Assembly: GCA_945874755.1 (NCBI GenBank)
Contig: CAMCHR010000001.1
Location: 23,914-87,913, forward strand
Length of the DNA: 64,000 nt
DNA from: Chitinophaga pinensis
GTDB taxonomy: Bacteria > Bacteroidota > Bacteroidia > Chitinophagales > Chitinophagaceae
Reading direction: 5' to 3'
The notes under the pieces were generated by a model. The model saw only the letters and a program-made list of their open reading frames with translations. It was not told the origin of the DNA and made no database searches. Made by a program: the position numbers and the translations under genes. Numbering within the stretch: the first letter of the stretch is position 1; each line of letters starts with the position of its first letter. Shown here in pieces: positions 30,702 to 40,096 of the stretch.

Positions 30702-31342
30702 GGCGCTAGTCTAACTTTCACCCAATGTCCATTATCGTGCAGGCTGTATTGTAGGCGATCGTGTAAACGAGAGCTACGTCCCTGCCAAAATTCTATTTCA
30801 GTAGGATGAATAATATACCCACCCCAATCTGGAGGTAATGGTATAATGCCTTCTTTAAATTTTTCTGTATTTTCTGCAACAAGGTCTTCTAAGAATGCCC
30901 TGTCAGGAATGATTCTACTTTGTGGAGAGGACCATGCGCCCAATTGACTTCCAATGGGTCTAGAATGAAAATAGGTTTCACTTTCTTCTTTGCTAATTTT
31001 TTTGATGGTCCCTGTGATACGCACTTGACGCTCTAATTCTTTCCAGAAAAAGTTCATCGCTACATGAGGATGCGCTTCTACTTGCAATCCCTTTGCAGAA
31101 TCATAATTAGTGAAAAATATAAAACCTTCTGGGGTGTAGCCCTTTAATAACACCACACGAGATGCAGGTGCACCATTGGCTTTGATAGTGGACAATACAA
31201 AAGCGTTCACTTCGTCAATATTGCTTTCAATAGCATCGTTCCACCAAATGGTGAATTGATCCATTGGATGTTCCATGCTCGTAGCTTCATCCAAAGAAGC
31301 TAATTGGTAATCGCGACGGATATCAGCAATGTCTCTATTCAT
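30698..31342 (-). CDS. pdxH: Pyridoxamine 5'-phosphate oxidase
   Basis: APASRVVLLKGYTPEGFIFFTNYDSAKG, FFWKELERQVRITG, FWQGRSSRLHDRLQY. Confidence 0.97.
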   Translation of the reverse strand: MNRDIADIRRDYQLASLDEATSMEHPMDQFTIWWNDAIESNIDEVNAFVLSTIKANGAPASRVVLLKGYTPEGFIFFTNYDSAKGLQVEAHPHVAMNFFWKELERQVRITGTIKKISKEESETYFHSRPIGSQLGAWSSPQSRIIPDRAFLEDLVAENTEKFKEGIIPLPPDWGGYIIHPTEIEFWQGRSSRLHDRLQYSLHDNGHWVKVRLAP

Positions 31343-31370
31343 AAAGATATATTTAAAATAAAATTAAACA

Positions 31371-32465
31371 TTATTGCGCAGTATCCCTTACAGACTTCGT
31401 CGCATAAAGGATATTCACCACTGAAAGTAATAATAACATACCCACTAGTTGATGCAATTGAGCCATCCACTCAAAATTTCCCCAAGTTCCAGGAATAATA
31501 TGTTTACTTGTCAATACAGAGAACACGCCAAGTAATACTTGCAACAATACAAAGTACAAAGGCAACCTATTGACATTACTCCAAAATAAATTTCCCTGAA
31601 TTTTACGCATTTGTACCACCCAATAAATAATGATTGCCAATAAAATATAGGCCAAGCCACGATGCACAAAATGAATCCAAGTGGTATTATCAATTGCATT
31701 TAAGAAGAAACTTTCCTTGCCCATTAAATGCGTGGGGATCCACTCCCCATTGATAGTTGGCCATGTGCTTGCTACATTTGCAGCTTTATGTCCTGCCATT
31801 AAAGCGCCATAGATTAATTGTAAAAACAAGCCTCCAAGTACGACCCAAGCCCAAACACGAAAGCCTTTAAAACTTTGTTGTGCTTCTGCACTTAAATATG
31901 CTTTTTCAACAGGTTTTACTTTTAAAGAAAGCGCAAACCAATAGGTATAAGATAGTAAGCCCAATGCAAAAATAAAATGTAAGGCTAAGCGGGTAGGTTT
32001 TACATACACCGCATCCCCTTCTAAGCCACTTGCAACCATGATCCAACCAATCCCACCTTGCAAAGCACCTAATAAAAATAAAACCACCAAGGGACGAATC
32101 ATGGCAGGTTGGAAATATTTTTTGACTATAAAATAAATAAATCCAAAAGCAAATACCAAACCAATGGTACGTGCCCATAAACGGTGGAACCATTCCCAAA
32201 AAAAGATGAACTTAAAATTATCAATCGTAAAATCAAAATTCAATAATTGAAATTGCGGCGTCGTTTTATATTTTTCAAATAAGGCCTGCCATGCCGCTTG
32301 ATTCATTGGAGGCAAAGTGCCAGTGACTACATCCCATTCTGTAATAGACAAGCCGCTCCCAGTTAAACGTGTAATCCCACCAAGGGCTATTTGTACAATG
32401 GTCATGGCTACTCCAAGGATCAGCCAATTGGCAACAGCGCGAGATTTCTTGTCTTGTAATTCCAT
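31371..32465 (-). CDS. COX15/CtaA family heme A synthase
   Basis: GGITRLTGSGLSITEWDVVTGTLPPMNQ, FIFFWEWFHRLWAR, VHRGLAYILL. Confidence 0.95.
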   Translation of the reverse strand: MELQDKKSRAVANWLILGVAMTIVQIALGGITRLTGSGLSITEWDVVTGTLPPMNQAAWQALFEKYKTTPQFQLLNFDFTIDNFKFIFFWEWFHRLWARTIGLVFAFGFIYFIVKKYFQPAMIRPLVVLFLLGALQGGIGWIMVASGLEGDAVYVKPTRLALHFIFALGLLSYTYWFALSLKVKPVEKAYLSAEAQQSFKGFRVWAWVVLGGLFLQLIYGALMAGHKAANVASTWPTINGEWIPTHLMGKESFFLNAIDNTTWIHFVHRGLAYILLAIIIYWVVQMRKIQGNLFWSNVNRLPLYFVLLQVLLGVFSVLTSKHIIPGTWGNFEWMAQLHQLVGMLLLLSVVNILYATKSVRDTAQ

Positions 32466-32714
32466 AGATAAATTTACTTCTAACTAGTTCAATATGATAT
32501 GGGACCTAAGCCCTTAAATGACATACACAAAGTTACTAAGTAAATCTACAAGGACGTCGAATTCAAAGCAATAATCACCATCATAATGTAGATTGATTTT
32601 ACTTTGTGAAAAAGAATAAAGGGATCTACTTAAGAACTTGAACAAAATTGATCAAGTATCCATACTTCAGTATCAACTGACTTTGATATATTTGAACTTA
32701 ATAAATAAATAGAT

Positions 32715-33293
32715 TTGCCCAAACTCCTTAATTACTATCAAGCCGACAAACTGGAGGCCGGCTGCGACGAAGCGGGAAGGGGTTGTTATGCAGGGCCAGT
32801 CTTTGCCGCAGCAGTGATTTTGCCAAAGGATTTTTACCATCCTTTAATCAATGATAGCAAGAAATTAAGTGAAAAGCAAAGAGCAATATTGGCTCCCATT
32901 ATTAAAAAAGCAGCCATCGCATGGGCCATTGGCAGTCAGACCCCCGTTCAAATTGATGAGATCAATATTTTAAAAGCGAGCATAAAGAGTATGCACCTTG
33001 CCCTGGATCAATTAAAGAAACGTCCACAATTTATTGCAGTAGATGGGAACAGATTTTACCCGTATAAAAAAATACCGCACCAAACCATCATTAAGGGCGA
33101 TGGGCTATATGCCCATATAGCCGCTGCCAGTATCCTTGCAAAAACTGCACGTGATGCCTATATGATTGAGTTGCACAAAAAGTACCCACAGTATGGATGG
33201 GACCAGAATAAAGGATACGGCACCGCTGCGCATCGCGCAGCCATCGCCCTTCATGGCCTTTGTGATGCACACCGAAAAAGTTTCAAGATTTAA
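32715..33293 (+). CDS. rnhB: Ribonuclease HII (TTG start)
   Basis: LEAGCDEAGRGCYAGPVFAAAVIL, INDSKKLSEKQR, YPQYGWDQNKGYGTAAHRAAI. Confidence 0.95.
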   Translation: MPKLLNYYQADKLEAGCDEAGRGCYAGPVFAAAVILPKDFYHPLINDSKKLSEKQRAILAPIIKKAAIAWAIGSQTPVQIDEINILKASIKSMHLALDQLKKRPQFIAVDGNRFYPYKKIPHQTIIKGDGLYAHIAAASILAKTARDAYMIELHKKYPQYGWDQNKGYGTAAHRAAIALHGLCDAHRKSFKI

Positions 33294-33338
33294 TTTACTT
33301 AATTGAATCCTCCAAAGGATCAACTTTACTAATTAGGA

Positions 33339-33947
33339 CTAAAAGTCCCAAACCCCAGCGCCTTGGCGAATCACTTGGTAAGCATCGGTCGTGCAATCCA
33401 CCACGGTCGAAGGTGTGACACCTCCTATTCCACCATCCACCACCATATCAATTTGATTACCCCAGTTTTCATAAATAATTTCAGGATCAGTATACTCTTC
33501 TACTTCCTCCCCCGGAAAACTCGTCGATAAAATTGGATGCCCCAATGTTTTGATAATAGAAACTGCAATTAAATTATCTGGGATTCGAAGCCCAATATTT
33601 TTTTTCTTAGACTGTAAAATTTTAGGCACTTCTTTACTAGCAGGTAAAATAAAAGTGAATGGTCCAGGCAATGCTTTTTTTAAAATGCGGAACAAACTAT
33701 TGTCAATACTCTTTGCATATAAACTTAAGTCACTTAAATCGGCACAAATAAAACTAAGGTTTGCTTTCTCAGGATCCACTTTTTTTATGGCACAAATTTT
33801 CTCAATCGCATCCTTATTTAAGATAGAACAGCCCAATCCATAAATCGTATCTGTGGGATAAGCAATGATACCCCCAGATTGCAGACAATCCGCTACCATA
33901 GCTAGTTGTCTAGGTTGAGGATGTGTGGGATGAATTTGTATTAGCAT
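33339..33947 (-). CDS. L-threonylcarbamoyladenylate synthase (Sua5/YciO/YrdC family)
   Basis: GGIIAYPTDTIYGLGCSI, PGPFTFILPAS, GLRIPDN. Confidence 0.93.
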   Translation of the reverse strand: MLIQIHPTHPQPRQLAMVADCLQSGGIIAYPTDTIYGLGCSILNKDAIEKICAIKKVDPEKANLSFICADLSDLSLYAKSIDNSLFRILKKALPGPFTFILPASKEVPKILQSKKKNIGLRIPDNLIAVSIIKTLGHPILSTSFPGEEVEEYTDPEIIYENWGNQIDMVVDGGIGGVTPSTVVDCTTDAYQVIRQGAGVWDF

Positions 33948-34014
33948 AAAGTTGAAAGGTATAAATACCCATTTAATTGCCTTAAAAATAGCCTTAATTT
34001 GGTAAAAGAAAATA

Positions 34015-34662
34015 ATGTTTCCAATCGTCTACTTAGAAGAGAAAATTTTGACCCGAAACGCGGTGACAGCTTCTATCGAACAACAGGAAGACTGTAAAGT
34101 GATCTACCAAACTGGCTCTATTGAAGCAATGCAGGCGTATATCAACAACACAAAGGAAAAAATTGCACTCTGCATTTTATCCGATGATTATGGACACCAA
34201 AGCTTGCTTAACCTCATTCAAGTCATTCGTGCATGCAATAGTTACACCTATATCTTATTAAAGTCCAACGAAAAGCAAATCAACTCCATTTGTTATCTAA
34301 TGAAGCATGGTCTTAATGGCATCTTTTTTACAGATGAACCCATGATTGATTTAAAACAATGTGTACAAAGAAAAACTAAGTTTAATTTATCTGCAGACAA
34401 ATGCAAGCTCATTACAAAAAATGTATTGCAAGGCATTGATATTAAAGCCTTAAACTATAATAAAAATCCTTTAACGGAGAATGAGGTAAAATTTATTCAA
34501 GCCTGCACCAAGGATTATAGTTATGAGCAGATTGCGGCATATTTACAAAAAAGTGTCTATACCATTTACGGTTATAGAGATCGAATTTTTAAAAAGTTAG
34601 CAGTAAAACAAAGGACCGCCATGGTGATGACAGCCCTCAAAAGAAATTATATCGATTTATGA
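34015..34662 (+). CDS. LuxR/NarL-type response-regulator-like protein with atypical receiver
   Basis: C-terminal HTH: PLTENEVKFIQACTKDYSYEQIAAYLQKSVYTIYGYRDRIFKKLAVKQRTAMVMTAL. Confidence 0.8.
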   Translation: MFPIVYLEEKILTRNAVTASIEQQEDCKVIYQTGSIEAMQAYINNTKEKIALCILSDDYGHQSLLNLIQVIRACNSYTYILLKSNEKQINSICYLMKHGLNGIFFTDEPMIDLKQCVQRKTKFNLSADKCKLITKNVLQGIDIKALNYNKNPLTENEVKFIQACTKDYSYEQIAAYLQKSVYTIYGYRDRIFKKLAVKQRTAMVMTALKRNYIDL

Positions 34663-34698
34663 AATTGAAAAAGAATTGAACTTAAATTTTTATACTAC

Positions 34699-35748
34699 TT
34701 ATAGAATCTCCCAAGTCTCTTTACCACGAATTAATTTATCTAAATCCCCCATTCCTTTGCTGGTCATGGCTTCCTCTACTTGCAATGCCATCATGTCTTC
34801 GTAACAAGGACGATCAGCGGTATAGAATACACCAAAAGGACGAGGAAAATAAGCAGCAACTTCGCTAGGGTTATCAAACAAGCGCACTAAAACTTGTGCT
34901 TTATAAAAATCTTTTTCATCGTGGATCCATAAATCATCTGCACTGTACTTTTCACCAATCGTTACAACTTCTGGACGCAATCCATCAAAGCGAATACCCA
35001 TTTCATTGTTCGCACCAAAAGTCAATGGCTTGCCTTGCTCTACAAATAAAGCGTGTAAAGGCTTAGATGCTTTCTCGGTGAAAATTTCAAAAGCACCATC
35101 ATTGAAAATATTACAGTTCTGATAAATCTCTAAGAACGAAGATCCCTTATGTTGTTGTGCACGTGTGATCATCGTTTGTAAATGCTTAGGATCACGATCC
35201 ATGCTACGCCCAATAAAACTTGCATCCGCACCCAATGCCAATGCAGCAGGATTAAATGGATGATCAATGCTACCCATTGGAGTACTCTTAGTGATTTTAT
35301 TTAATTCAGAAGTGGGTGAGTACTGACCTTTGGTTAAACCATAGATCTGATTATTGAACACTAAAAAATTCACATCAAAATTTCTTCTCAACATATGAAT
35401 GGTATGGTTACCACCAATACTTAATGCGTCCCCATCACCAGCAACAATCCAAACACTTAATTCTGGACGAGAAGCTTTTAATCCACTTGCAATCGCAGTG
35501 GCACGACCATGAATAGAGTGCATCCCAAAAGTATTCATATAATAAGGGAAACGGCTACTACAACCAATCCCACTAATGATCACAATATTCTCCTTAGGGA
35601 CGCCAATGGTCGGCATCACTTTTTGTACCTGTGCTAAAATAGAATAGTCCCCACAGCCCGGGCACCAACGTACTTCTTGATCGGTCGCAAAATCTTTTGC
35701 GGTTAATGTAGCTGCTTGTGGAAGTATAGTTTCAGTAGGCATAATCAA
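34699..35748 (-). CDS. korB: 2-oxoacid:ferredoxin oxidoreductase subunit beta
   Basis: VRWCPGCGDYSILAQVQ, GIGCSSRFPYYMNTFGMHSIHGRATAIASGLK, GDGDALSIGGNHTIHMLRRN. Confidence 0.95.
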   Translation of the reverse strand: MIMPTETILPQAATLTAKDFATDQEVRWCPGCGDYSILAQVQKVMPTIGVPKENIVIISGIGCSSRFPYYMNTFGMHSIHGRATAIASGLKASRPELSVWIVAGDGDALSIGGNHTIHMLRRNFDVNFLVFNNQIYGLTKGQYSPTSELNKITKSTPMGSIDHPFNPAALALGADASFIGRSMDRDPKHLQTMITRAQQHKGSSFLEIYQNCNIFNDGAFEIFTEKASKPLHALFVEQGKPLTFGANNEMGIRFDGLRPEVVTIGEKYSADDLWIHDEKDFYKAQVLVRLFDNPSEVAAYFPRPFGVFYTADRPCYEDMMALQVEEAMTSKGMGDLDKLIRGKETWEIL

Positions 35749-35799
35749 ATATTAGGGGCAAAATTACTAAAAATAGCTCGTTTCTTATGTAAAAGCAGC

Positions 35800-36948
35800 T
35801 TATTTCACCATTCTGCCCTTCCAGGAATAGGTTTTAAGCTGCCCAAATAGGCCTGCTGCAATATTGTAGACAATATGGATGGGTTGATAGAAAACAAAAT
35901 ACTTTAGTTCCGGCTGCATCTTAAAAAATTTAGCCACCGGATCCAAGAAGAACAATTCAAAAAAGGTTTTAAAAGCCAGCGCAATTATAAGGGAACTCCA
36001 GCTACCCAACAATGCTAAACATATAAAACTCAAATTAAAAAAATACACCAGTGTTAAAACCATGGTAATGGAACGATCATCATAGTATCTTGCTTTGCTT
36101 GCCCAACGAATTCTTTGCATGATAAACCCTTTCCAAGTATCCATTGCAGCCGTCAATACAATGGCATCGGGATGAAATAAATAGCCCACTGGTTTGTGCA
36201 AAGTCTGTTTCATTTTATGCATTAAAAACATATCATCTCCACTTGCAATATGGTCTACACCTTGGTATCCACCCACTGCAATAAAAGCCGTTTTTTCAAA
36301 ACCTAAATTTGCGCCATTGCTCATAGAGTGTTTGCCAGCGCCTACCGCAGCGGCCGTGATACCTTGTAATACTAAAAAATCCAATAACTGGAATTGATTT
36401 AAAATACCTGCAGTTTTAATGAACATGACAGGCGCAGCTACAAAACAAGGTTGGTGTTGATGGATATACGCGTTGTATAAAAGCAACCATTTTTTTGGAA
36501 CGATACAATCTGCATCAGTAGTCATGATCCAATCCCCTTTCGCCACAGCCACTGCAATCTCAATGGCCTTCTTTTTATACGCTAGGGTCTCTCCTTCTTT
36601 ACAATGATCTGCTAATTTCAATAAACGCACTTGAGGATATTGCTGGCTCAATGCTTGCACAATAAAGGCCGTATCATCTTCAGAAAAATCATCAATCACA
36701 ATAATCTCAAAAGCAGCACTAGGATAATCCTGATTCAAAATACTATCCACGCATGCTTTGATATTAGCAGCTTCGTTTCGGGCTGGAATAATAACAGTGA
36801 ATTGGGTGGATGACTGGTTGGGGCTAAGCGCTTCTATTTGGTTTGAATGGAATAACTGCATTTTGCCAAACCAAAAGCGGTAAGCCATTAAGATAACGGC
36901 ATACATCATAGTTAAGATAGCTACAACCCAATCCAATAGATACTCCAT
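35800..36948 (-). CDS. Glycosyltransferase family 2 membrane protein
   Basis: FTVIIPARNEAANIKACVDSILNQDYP, DWIMTTDADC, QRIRWASKAR (Q/RxxRW). Confidence 0.93.
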   Translation of the reverse strand: MEYLLDWVVAILTMMYAVILMAYRFWFGKMQLFHSNQIEALSPNQSSTQFTVIIPARNEAANIKACVDSILNQDYPSAAFEIIVIDDFSEDDTAFIVQALSQQYPQVRLLKLADHCKEGETLAYKKKAIEIAVAVAKGDWIMTTDADCIVPKKWLLLYNAYIHQHQPCFVAAPVMFIKTAGILNQFQLLDFLVLQGITAAAVGAGKHSMSNGANLGFEKTAFIAVGGYQGVDHIASGDDMFLMHKMKQTLHKPVGYLFHPDAIVLTAAMDTWKGFIMQRIRWASKARYYDDRSITMVLTLVYFFNLSFICLALLGSWSSLIIALAFKTFFELFFLDPVAKFFKMQPELKYFVFYQPIHIVYNIAAGLFGQLKTYSWKGRMVK

Positions 36949-36996
36949 GTGGCAAAGTTAAAGGGTAAATATTTGGTAGAATCCTTAAAATCGTTG

Positions 36997-37004
36997 TACT
37001 TTTA
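36997..37004 (+). promoter_or_regulatory. Candidate -7 box (TACTTTTA) with upstream TTTG (36972-36975) for the marR gene
   Basis: TTTG N21 TACTTTTA, one mismatch to TAnnTTTG, ~30 bp before the ATG at 37027. Confidence 0.4.
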
Positions 37005-37007
37005 TAA

Positions 37008-37021
37008 TAGTTGCATAACTA
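37008..37021 (+). promoter_or_regulatory. Candidate MarR operator palindrome TAGTTgcatAACTA
   Basis: Inverted repeat just downstream of the putative -7 box and upstream of the marR ATG. Confidence 0.35.
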
Positions 37022-37026
37022 ACTAT

Positions 37027-37467
37027 ATGTCAAACAACCAATTTAAAAGAGGGGAATTATACAGCGTCATCAATGGCGTTGCCTCTACCTCTGTTGCAAG
37101 AAGATTGCAAAAGAATTTCCGCAATGCAGGATTAGAAATTACCATTGAACAATGGTCCATCTTATACCATTTATGGAAAGAGGATGGCTTGAGCCAACAA
37201 GAATTATGTACCCGAACATTTAGAGATAAAGCAAGTATCACTAGACTGATAGACAATATCGAAAAATTAGGATTGGTTGAAAGAATTGCATCTAAAGATG
37301 ACAGAAGAGTCAATTTGGTGTATTTAACAGATGCCGCGAAACCCTTACAGGAAGCGACTTACAACATAGCCAATCAAACTATGAACGAGGCGTTACAAGG
37401 CATTAGTAAAGAAGAAATAGAAATAGTAAAAAGTGTTTTTCAACGCGTATACGAGAATAGTAAATAA
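37027..37467 (+). CDS. MarR family winged-helix transcriptional regulator
   Basis: EQWSILYHLWKEDGLSQQELCTRTFRDKASITRLIDNIEKLGLVERIASKDDRRVNLVYLT. ATG at 37027 preferred over 36949. Confidence 0.93.
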   Translation: MSNNQFKRGELYSVINGVASTSVARRLQKNFRNAGLEITIEQWSILYHLWKEDGLSQQELCTRTFRDKASITRLIDNIEKLGLVERIASKDDRRVNLVYLTDAAKPLQEATYNIANQTMNEALQGISKEEIEIVKSVFQRVYENSK

Positions 37468-37481
37468 TTAAATTATATTTT

Positions 37482-39257
37482 ATGGCAGCAACAATCCAAG
37501 GTGGAGAATGGATCATTAAAGAAGTAAAATCCGAAGATGTTTTCATTCCAGAAGAATTCAATGAGGAACAATTGATGGTACGTGATATGTGTACCCAGTT
37601 TTTAGAAACCGAAGTGTTACCTGTCGTAGAAAGAATGGATAAATTAGAGCCAGGTTTAATGCCAGGCCTACTAGCAAAAGCAGGTGAACAGGGCTTATTA
37701 GGGGTTTCCGTGCCAGAACAATATGGCGGGATGGGGAAAGATTTTATTACTTCAACCATTGTTGCAGAATACCTTGGAGGCGGCTATTCTTTCTCTGTTG
37801 CCAACGCTGCACATACGGGTATTGGCACCCTACCGATTTTATATTTTGGTACCGAAGCACAAAGAGCAAAGTATGTTCCCAAATTAGCAAGCGGAGAATT
37901 TAAAGGTTCTTATGGATTAACAGAACCAAATAGCGGATCAGATGCATTGAGTGCAAAGACCACTGCAAAATTATCTGCGGATGGTAAACATTATTTATTG
38001 AATGGACAAAAATGTTGGATCACCAATGGTGGATTCGCAGATATCTATACTGTGTTTGCAAAAATAGATGGCGAGCAATTTACAGCATTCATTGTAGAGC
38101 GCGGCATGGAAGGATTCACACTTGGACCTGAAGAACATAAAATGGGTATCAAAGGATCTTCTACCGTGCAATTGTATTTTCAGGATTGTAAAGTTCCAGT
38201 AGAAAATGTGTTAGGAGAAATTGGAAGAGGGCATATCATCGCATTCAATATTTTAAATATTGGAAGATTAAAATTAGGTGCAGCTACCATTGGTGGTGCA
38301 AGAAGAGCATTGAGCACTACGGTAAAATATGCCAAAGCAAGAGAGCAATTTAAATTGCCGATTGTGAAGTTTGGTGCCATCAGACATAAGTTAGCCGAAA
38401 TGGCCATACGTTTATGGGTAGGCGAAGCGGCATTGTATAGAGTAGCAAAGAATATTGACGAAAAAGAACATGAATTATTGGTAGCAGGGAAAGATTTATC
38501 AACTGCATTATTAGGTGGCGCAGAAGAGTATGCCATTGAATGTGCCATCTTAAAAGTTTTTGGATCCGAAGTATTAGATTTTGTAGTTGACGAAGGCGTT
38601 CAAATACACGGAGGCAATGGTTACAGTGATGAGTATGAAATTTCAAGAGCTTATCGTGATAGTAGAATCAATAGAATCTACGAAGGTACCAATGAAATCA
38701 ACCGTTTACTGACAGTGGATATGGTATTGAAAAGAGCCATGAAGGGACAATTAGATTTAATGGGACCAGCAATGAACGTTCAAAAAGAATTAATGAGTAT
38801 CCCAGATTTTGGTGACCAAGATGATGCCCCATTTGCAAAAGAGCATCAAGCGATTGATAATTTTAAGAAATGTATTTTGATGGTAGCTGGGGCTGCGGTA
38901 CAAAAATTAATGATGACCTTAAGTAAGGAACAAGAGATCTTAATGAATATTGCGGATATGTCTATTGTGACTTACCATGCTGAATCTGCCTTATTGAGAT
39001 TAGAGAAATTAAGTAAAACAAAATCAGAAGCAGAACTAGCAGTTCAGACTGCCATTGTTAAAACATATATCTATGATGCTGCTGACGCTATCAACAAAGC
39101 AGGTAAAGATGCATTGAATAGTTTTGCAGATGGAGATGAATTACGCATGATGCACATTGGTTTAAAGCGATTCACAAAAGTGGATCCATTCAATACCAAG
39201 GAAGCAAGAAGAACCATCTGCGCGCAATTGGTAGCCGACGACGGATATAAGTTATAA
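37482..39257 (+). CDS. Acyl-CoA dehydrogenase family protein
   Basis: YGLTEPNSGSDALSAKTTA, MGIKGSSTVQLYFQDCKVP, IYEGTNEINRLL. Confidence 0.95.
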   Translation: MAATIQGGEWIIKEVKSEDVFIPEEFNEEQLMVRDMCTQFLETEVLPVVERMDKLEPGLMPGLLAKAGEQGLLGVSVPEQYGGMGKDFITSTIVAEYLGGGYSFSVANAAHTGIGTLPILYFGTEAQRAKYVPKLASGEFKGSYGLTEPNSGSDALSAKTTAKLSADGKHYLLNGQKCWITNGGFADIYTVFAKIDGEQFTAFIVERGMEGFTLGPEEHKMGIKGSSTVQLYFQDCKVPVENVLGEIGRGHIIAFNILNIGRLKLGAATIGGARRALSTTVKYAKAREQFKLPIVKFGAIRHKLAEMAIRLWVGEAALYRVAKNIDEKEHELLVAGKDLSTALLGGAEEYAIECAILKVFGSEVLDFVVDEGVQIHGGNGYSDEYEISRAYRDSRINRIYEGTNEINRLLTVDMVLKRAMKGQLDLMGPAMNVQKELMSIPDFGDQDDAPFAKEHQAIDNFKKCILMVAGAAVQKLMMTLSKEQEILMNIADMSIVTYHAESALLRLEKLSKTKSEAELAVQTAIVKTYIYDAADAINKAGKDALNSFADGDELRMMHIGLKRFTKVDPFNTKEARRTICAQLVADDGYKL

Positions 39258-39280
39258 GTAAGTATTGATTTGGAATTGTA

Positions 39281-39313
39281 AAAAAGGCCGCTCAAATTTG
39301 AGCGGCCTTTTTT
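39281..39313. terminator. Bidirectional terminator between convergent genes
   Basis: aaaaaggccgctcaaatttgagcggccttttttt: perfect stem flanked by A- and T-runs. Confidence 0.88.
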
Positions 39314-39801
39314 TAAACGATCCTTACATTTCTTGAAAAACTTTCTTCTAATGAAATGAAAGTTTCTGTACGCTCAATTCCTTTTATTTTTTGTAGTTCG
39401 TCATGCAAGACATAACGTAATTGCTGAATGTCTTTACAAACAATTTCAGCGAACATGCTGTAGTTGCCCGTCGTATAATTTAGGCGAACAATCTGTGGAA
39501 TATTTTTCAATGCAAGTGCAACGGCATCATACATCGAACTCTTCTCTAAATACACACCAATAAATGCAATGACATCATAGCCTAAGGCTTTAAGGTCCAC
39601 GGCCAATCTTTTACCTTGCACAATACCCAACTCTTCTAATTTTTTAATACGCACATGAATGGTACCACCTGAAACAAAAAGTTGCTTCCCTATGTCAGCA
39701 TAAGAAATCTCTCCATCTAGCATCATGATTTGAATAATTTGCAAATCAAGCTGATCTATGCTTTTGTCAATATTCATTTTTGGGTTGTTTTTTGCTTCCA
39801 T
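39313..39801 (-). CDS. Lrp/AsnC family transcriptional regulator
   Basis: LDLQIIQIMMLDGEISYADIGKQLFVSGGTIHVRIKKLEELGIVQG plus RAM-domain-like C-terminus. Confidence 0.94.
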   Translation of the reverse strand: MEAKNNPKMNIDKSIDQLDLQIIQIMMLDGEISYADIGKQLFVSGGTIHVRIKKLEELGIVQGKRLAVDLKALGYDVIAFIGVYLEKSSMYDAVALALKNIPQIVRLNYTTGNYSMFAEIVCKDIQQLRYVLHDELQKIKGIERTETFISLEESFSRNVRIV

Positions 39802-40033
39802 TTTTAACTATTTATAAATTTAAATGCAAAATATTAGATATTTTATACATTTTAAAATATTTGTTTAAATTATTTACAATATATAGGCTAATACATTAGT
39901 TATGTTTTATCATATATGCATTGAAGCCTTATTGAATAAAGCTGCTAAAATGAAGGCTCTTAAAAATGATGAGTTGATCAAATCTTGGCATATATACCTC
40001 ATGGAAGTTCGCCCCTTCCCCCTACAGCAAAAA

Positions 40034-40072
40034 AAAGAAACAACTACGGTATTAAACCATCGTTGTTTCTTT
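40034..40072 (-). terminator. Terminator of the PUL-like operon
   Basis: aaagaaacaac...gttgtttcttt stem; on the minus strand followed by a T-run (rc of caaaaaaaaa). Confidence 0.7.
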
Positions 40073-40096
40073 AGTGCTTAAAAAACTGTTCTAGCT

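Noticed and set aside
32710-32717. TAGATTTG as the rnhB -7 box
   Set aside because: It overlaps the TTG start codon; TATATTTG at 32687-32694 gives a more plausible leader.
39902-40081. 59-aa plus-strand ORF (MFYHICIEALLNKAAKMKALKNDELIKSW...)
   Set aside because: Its 3' end runs through the terminator hairpin at 40034-40072 and no domain is recognisable; likely chance in an AT-rich spacer.
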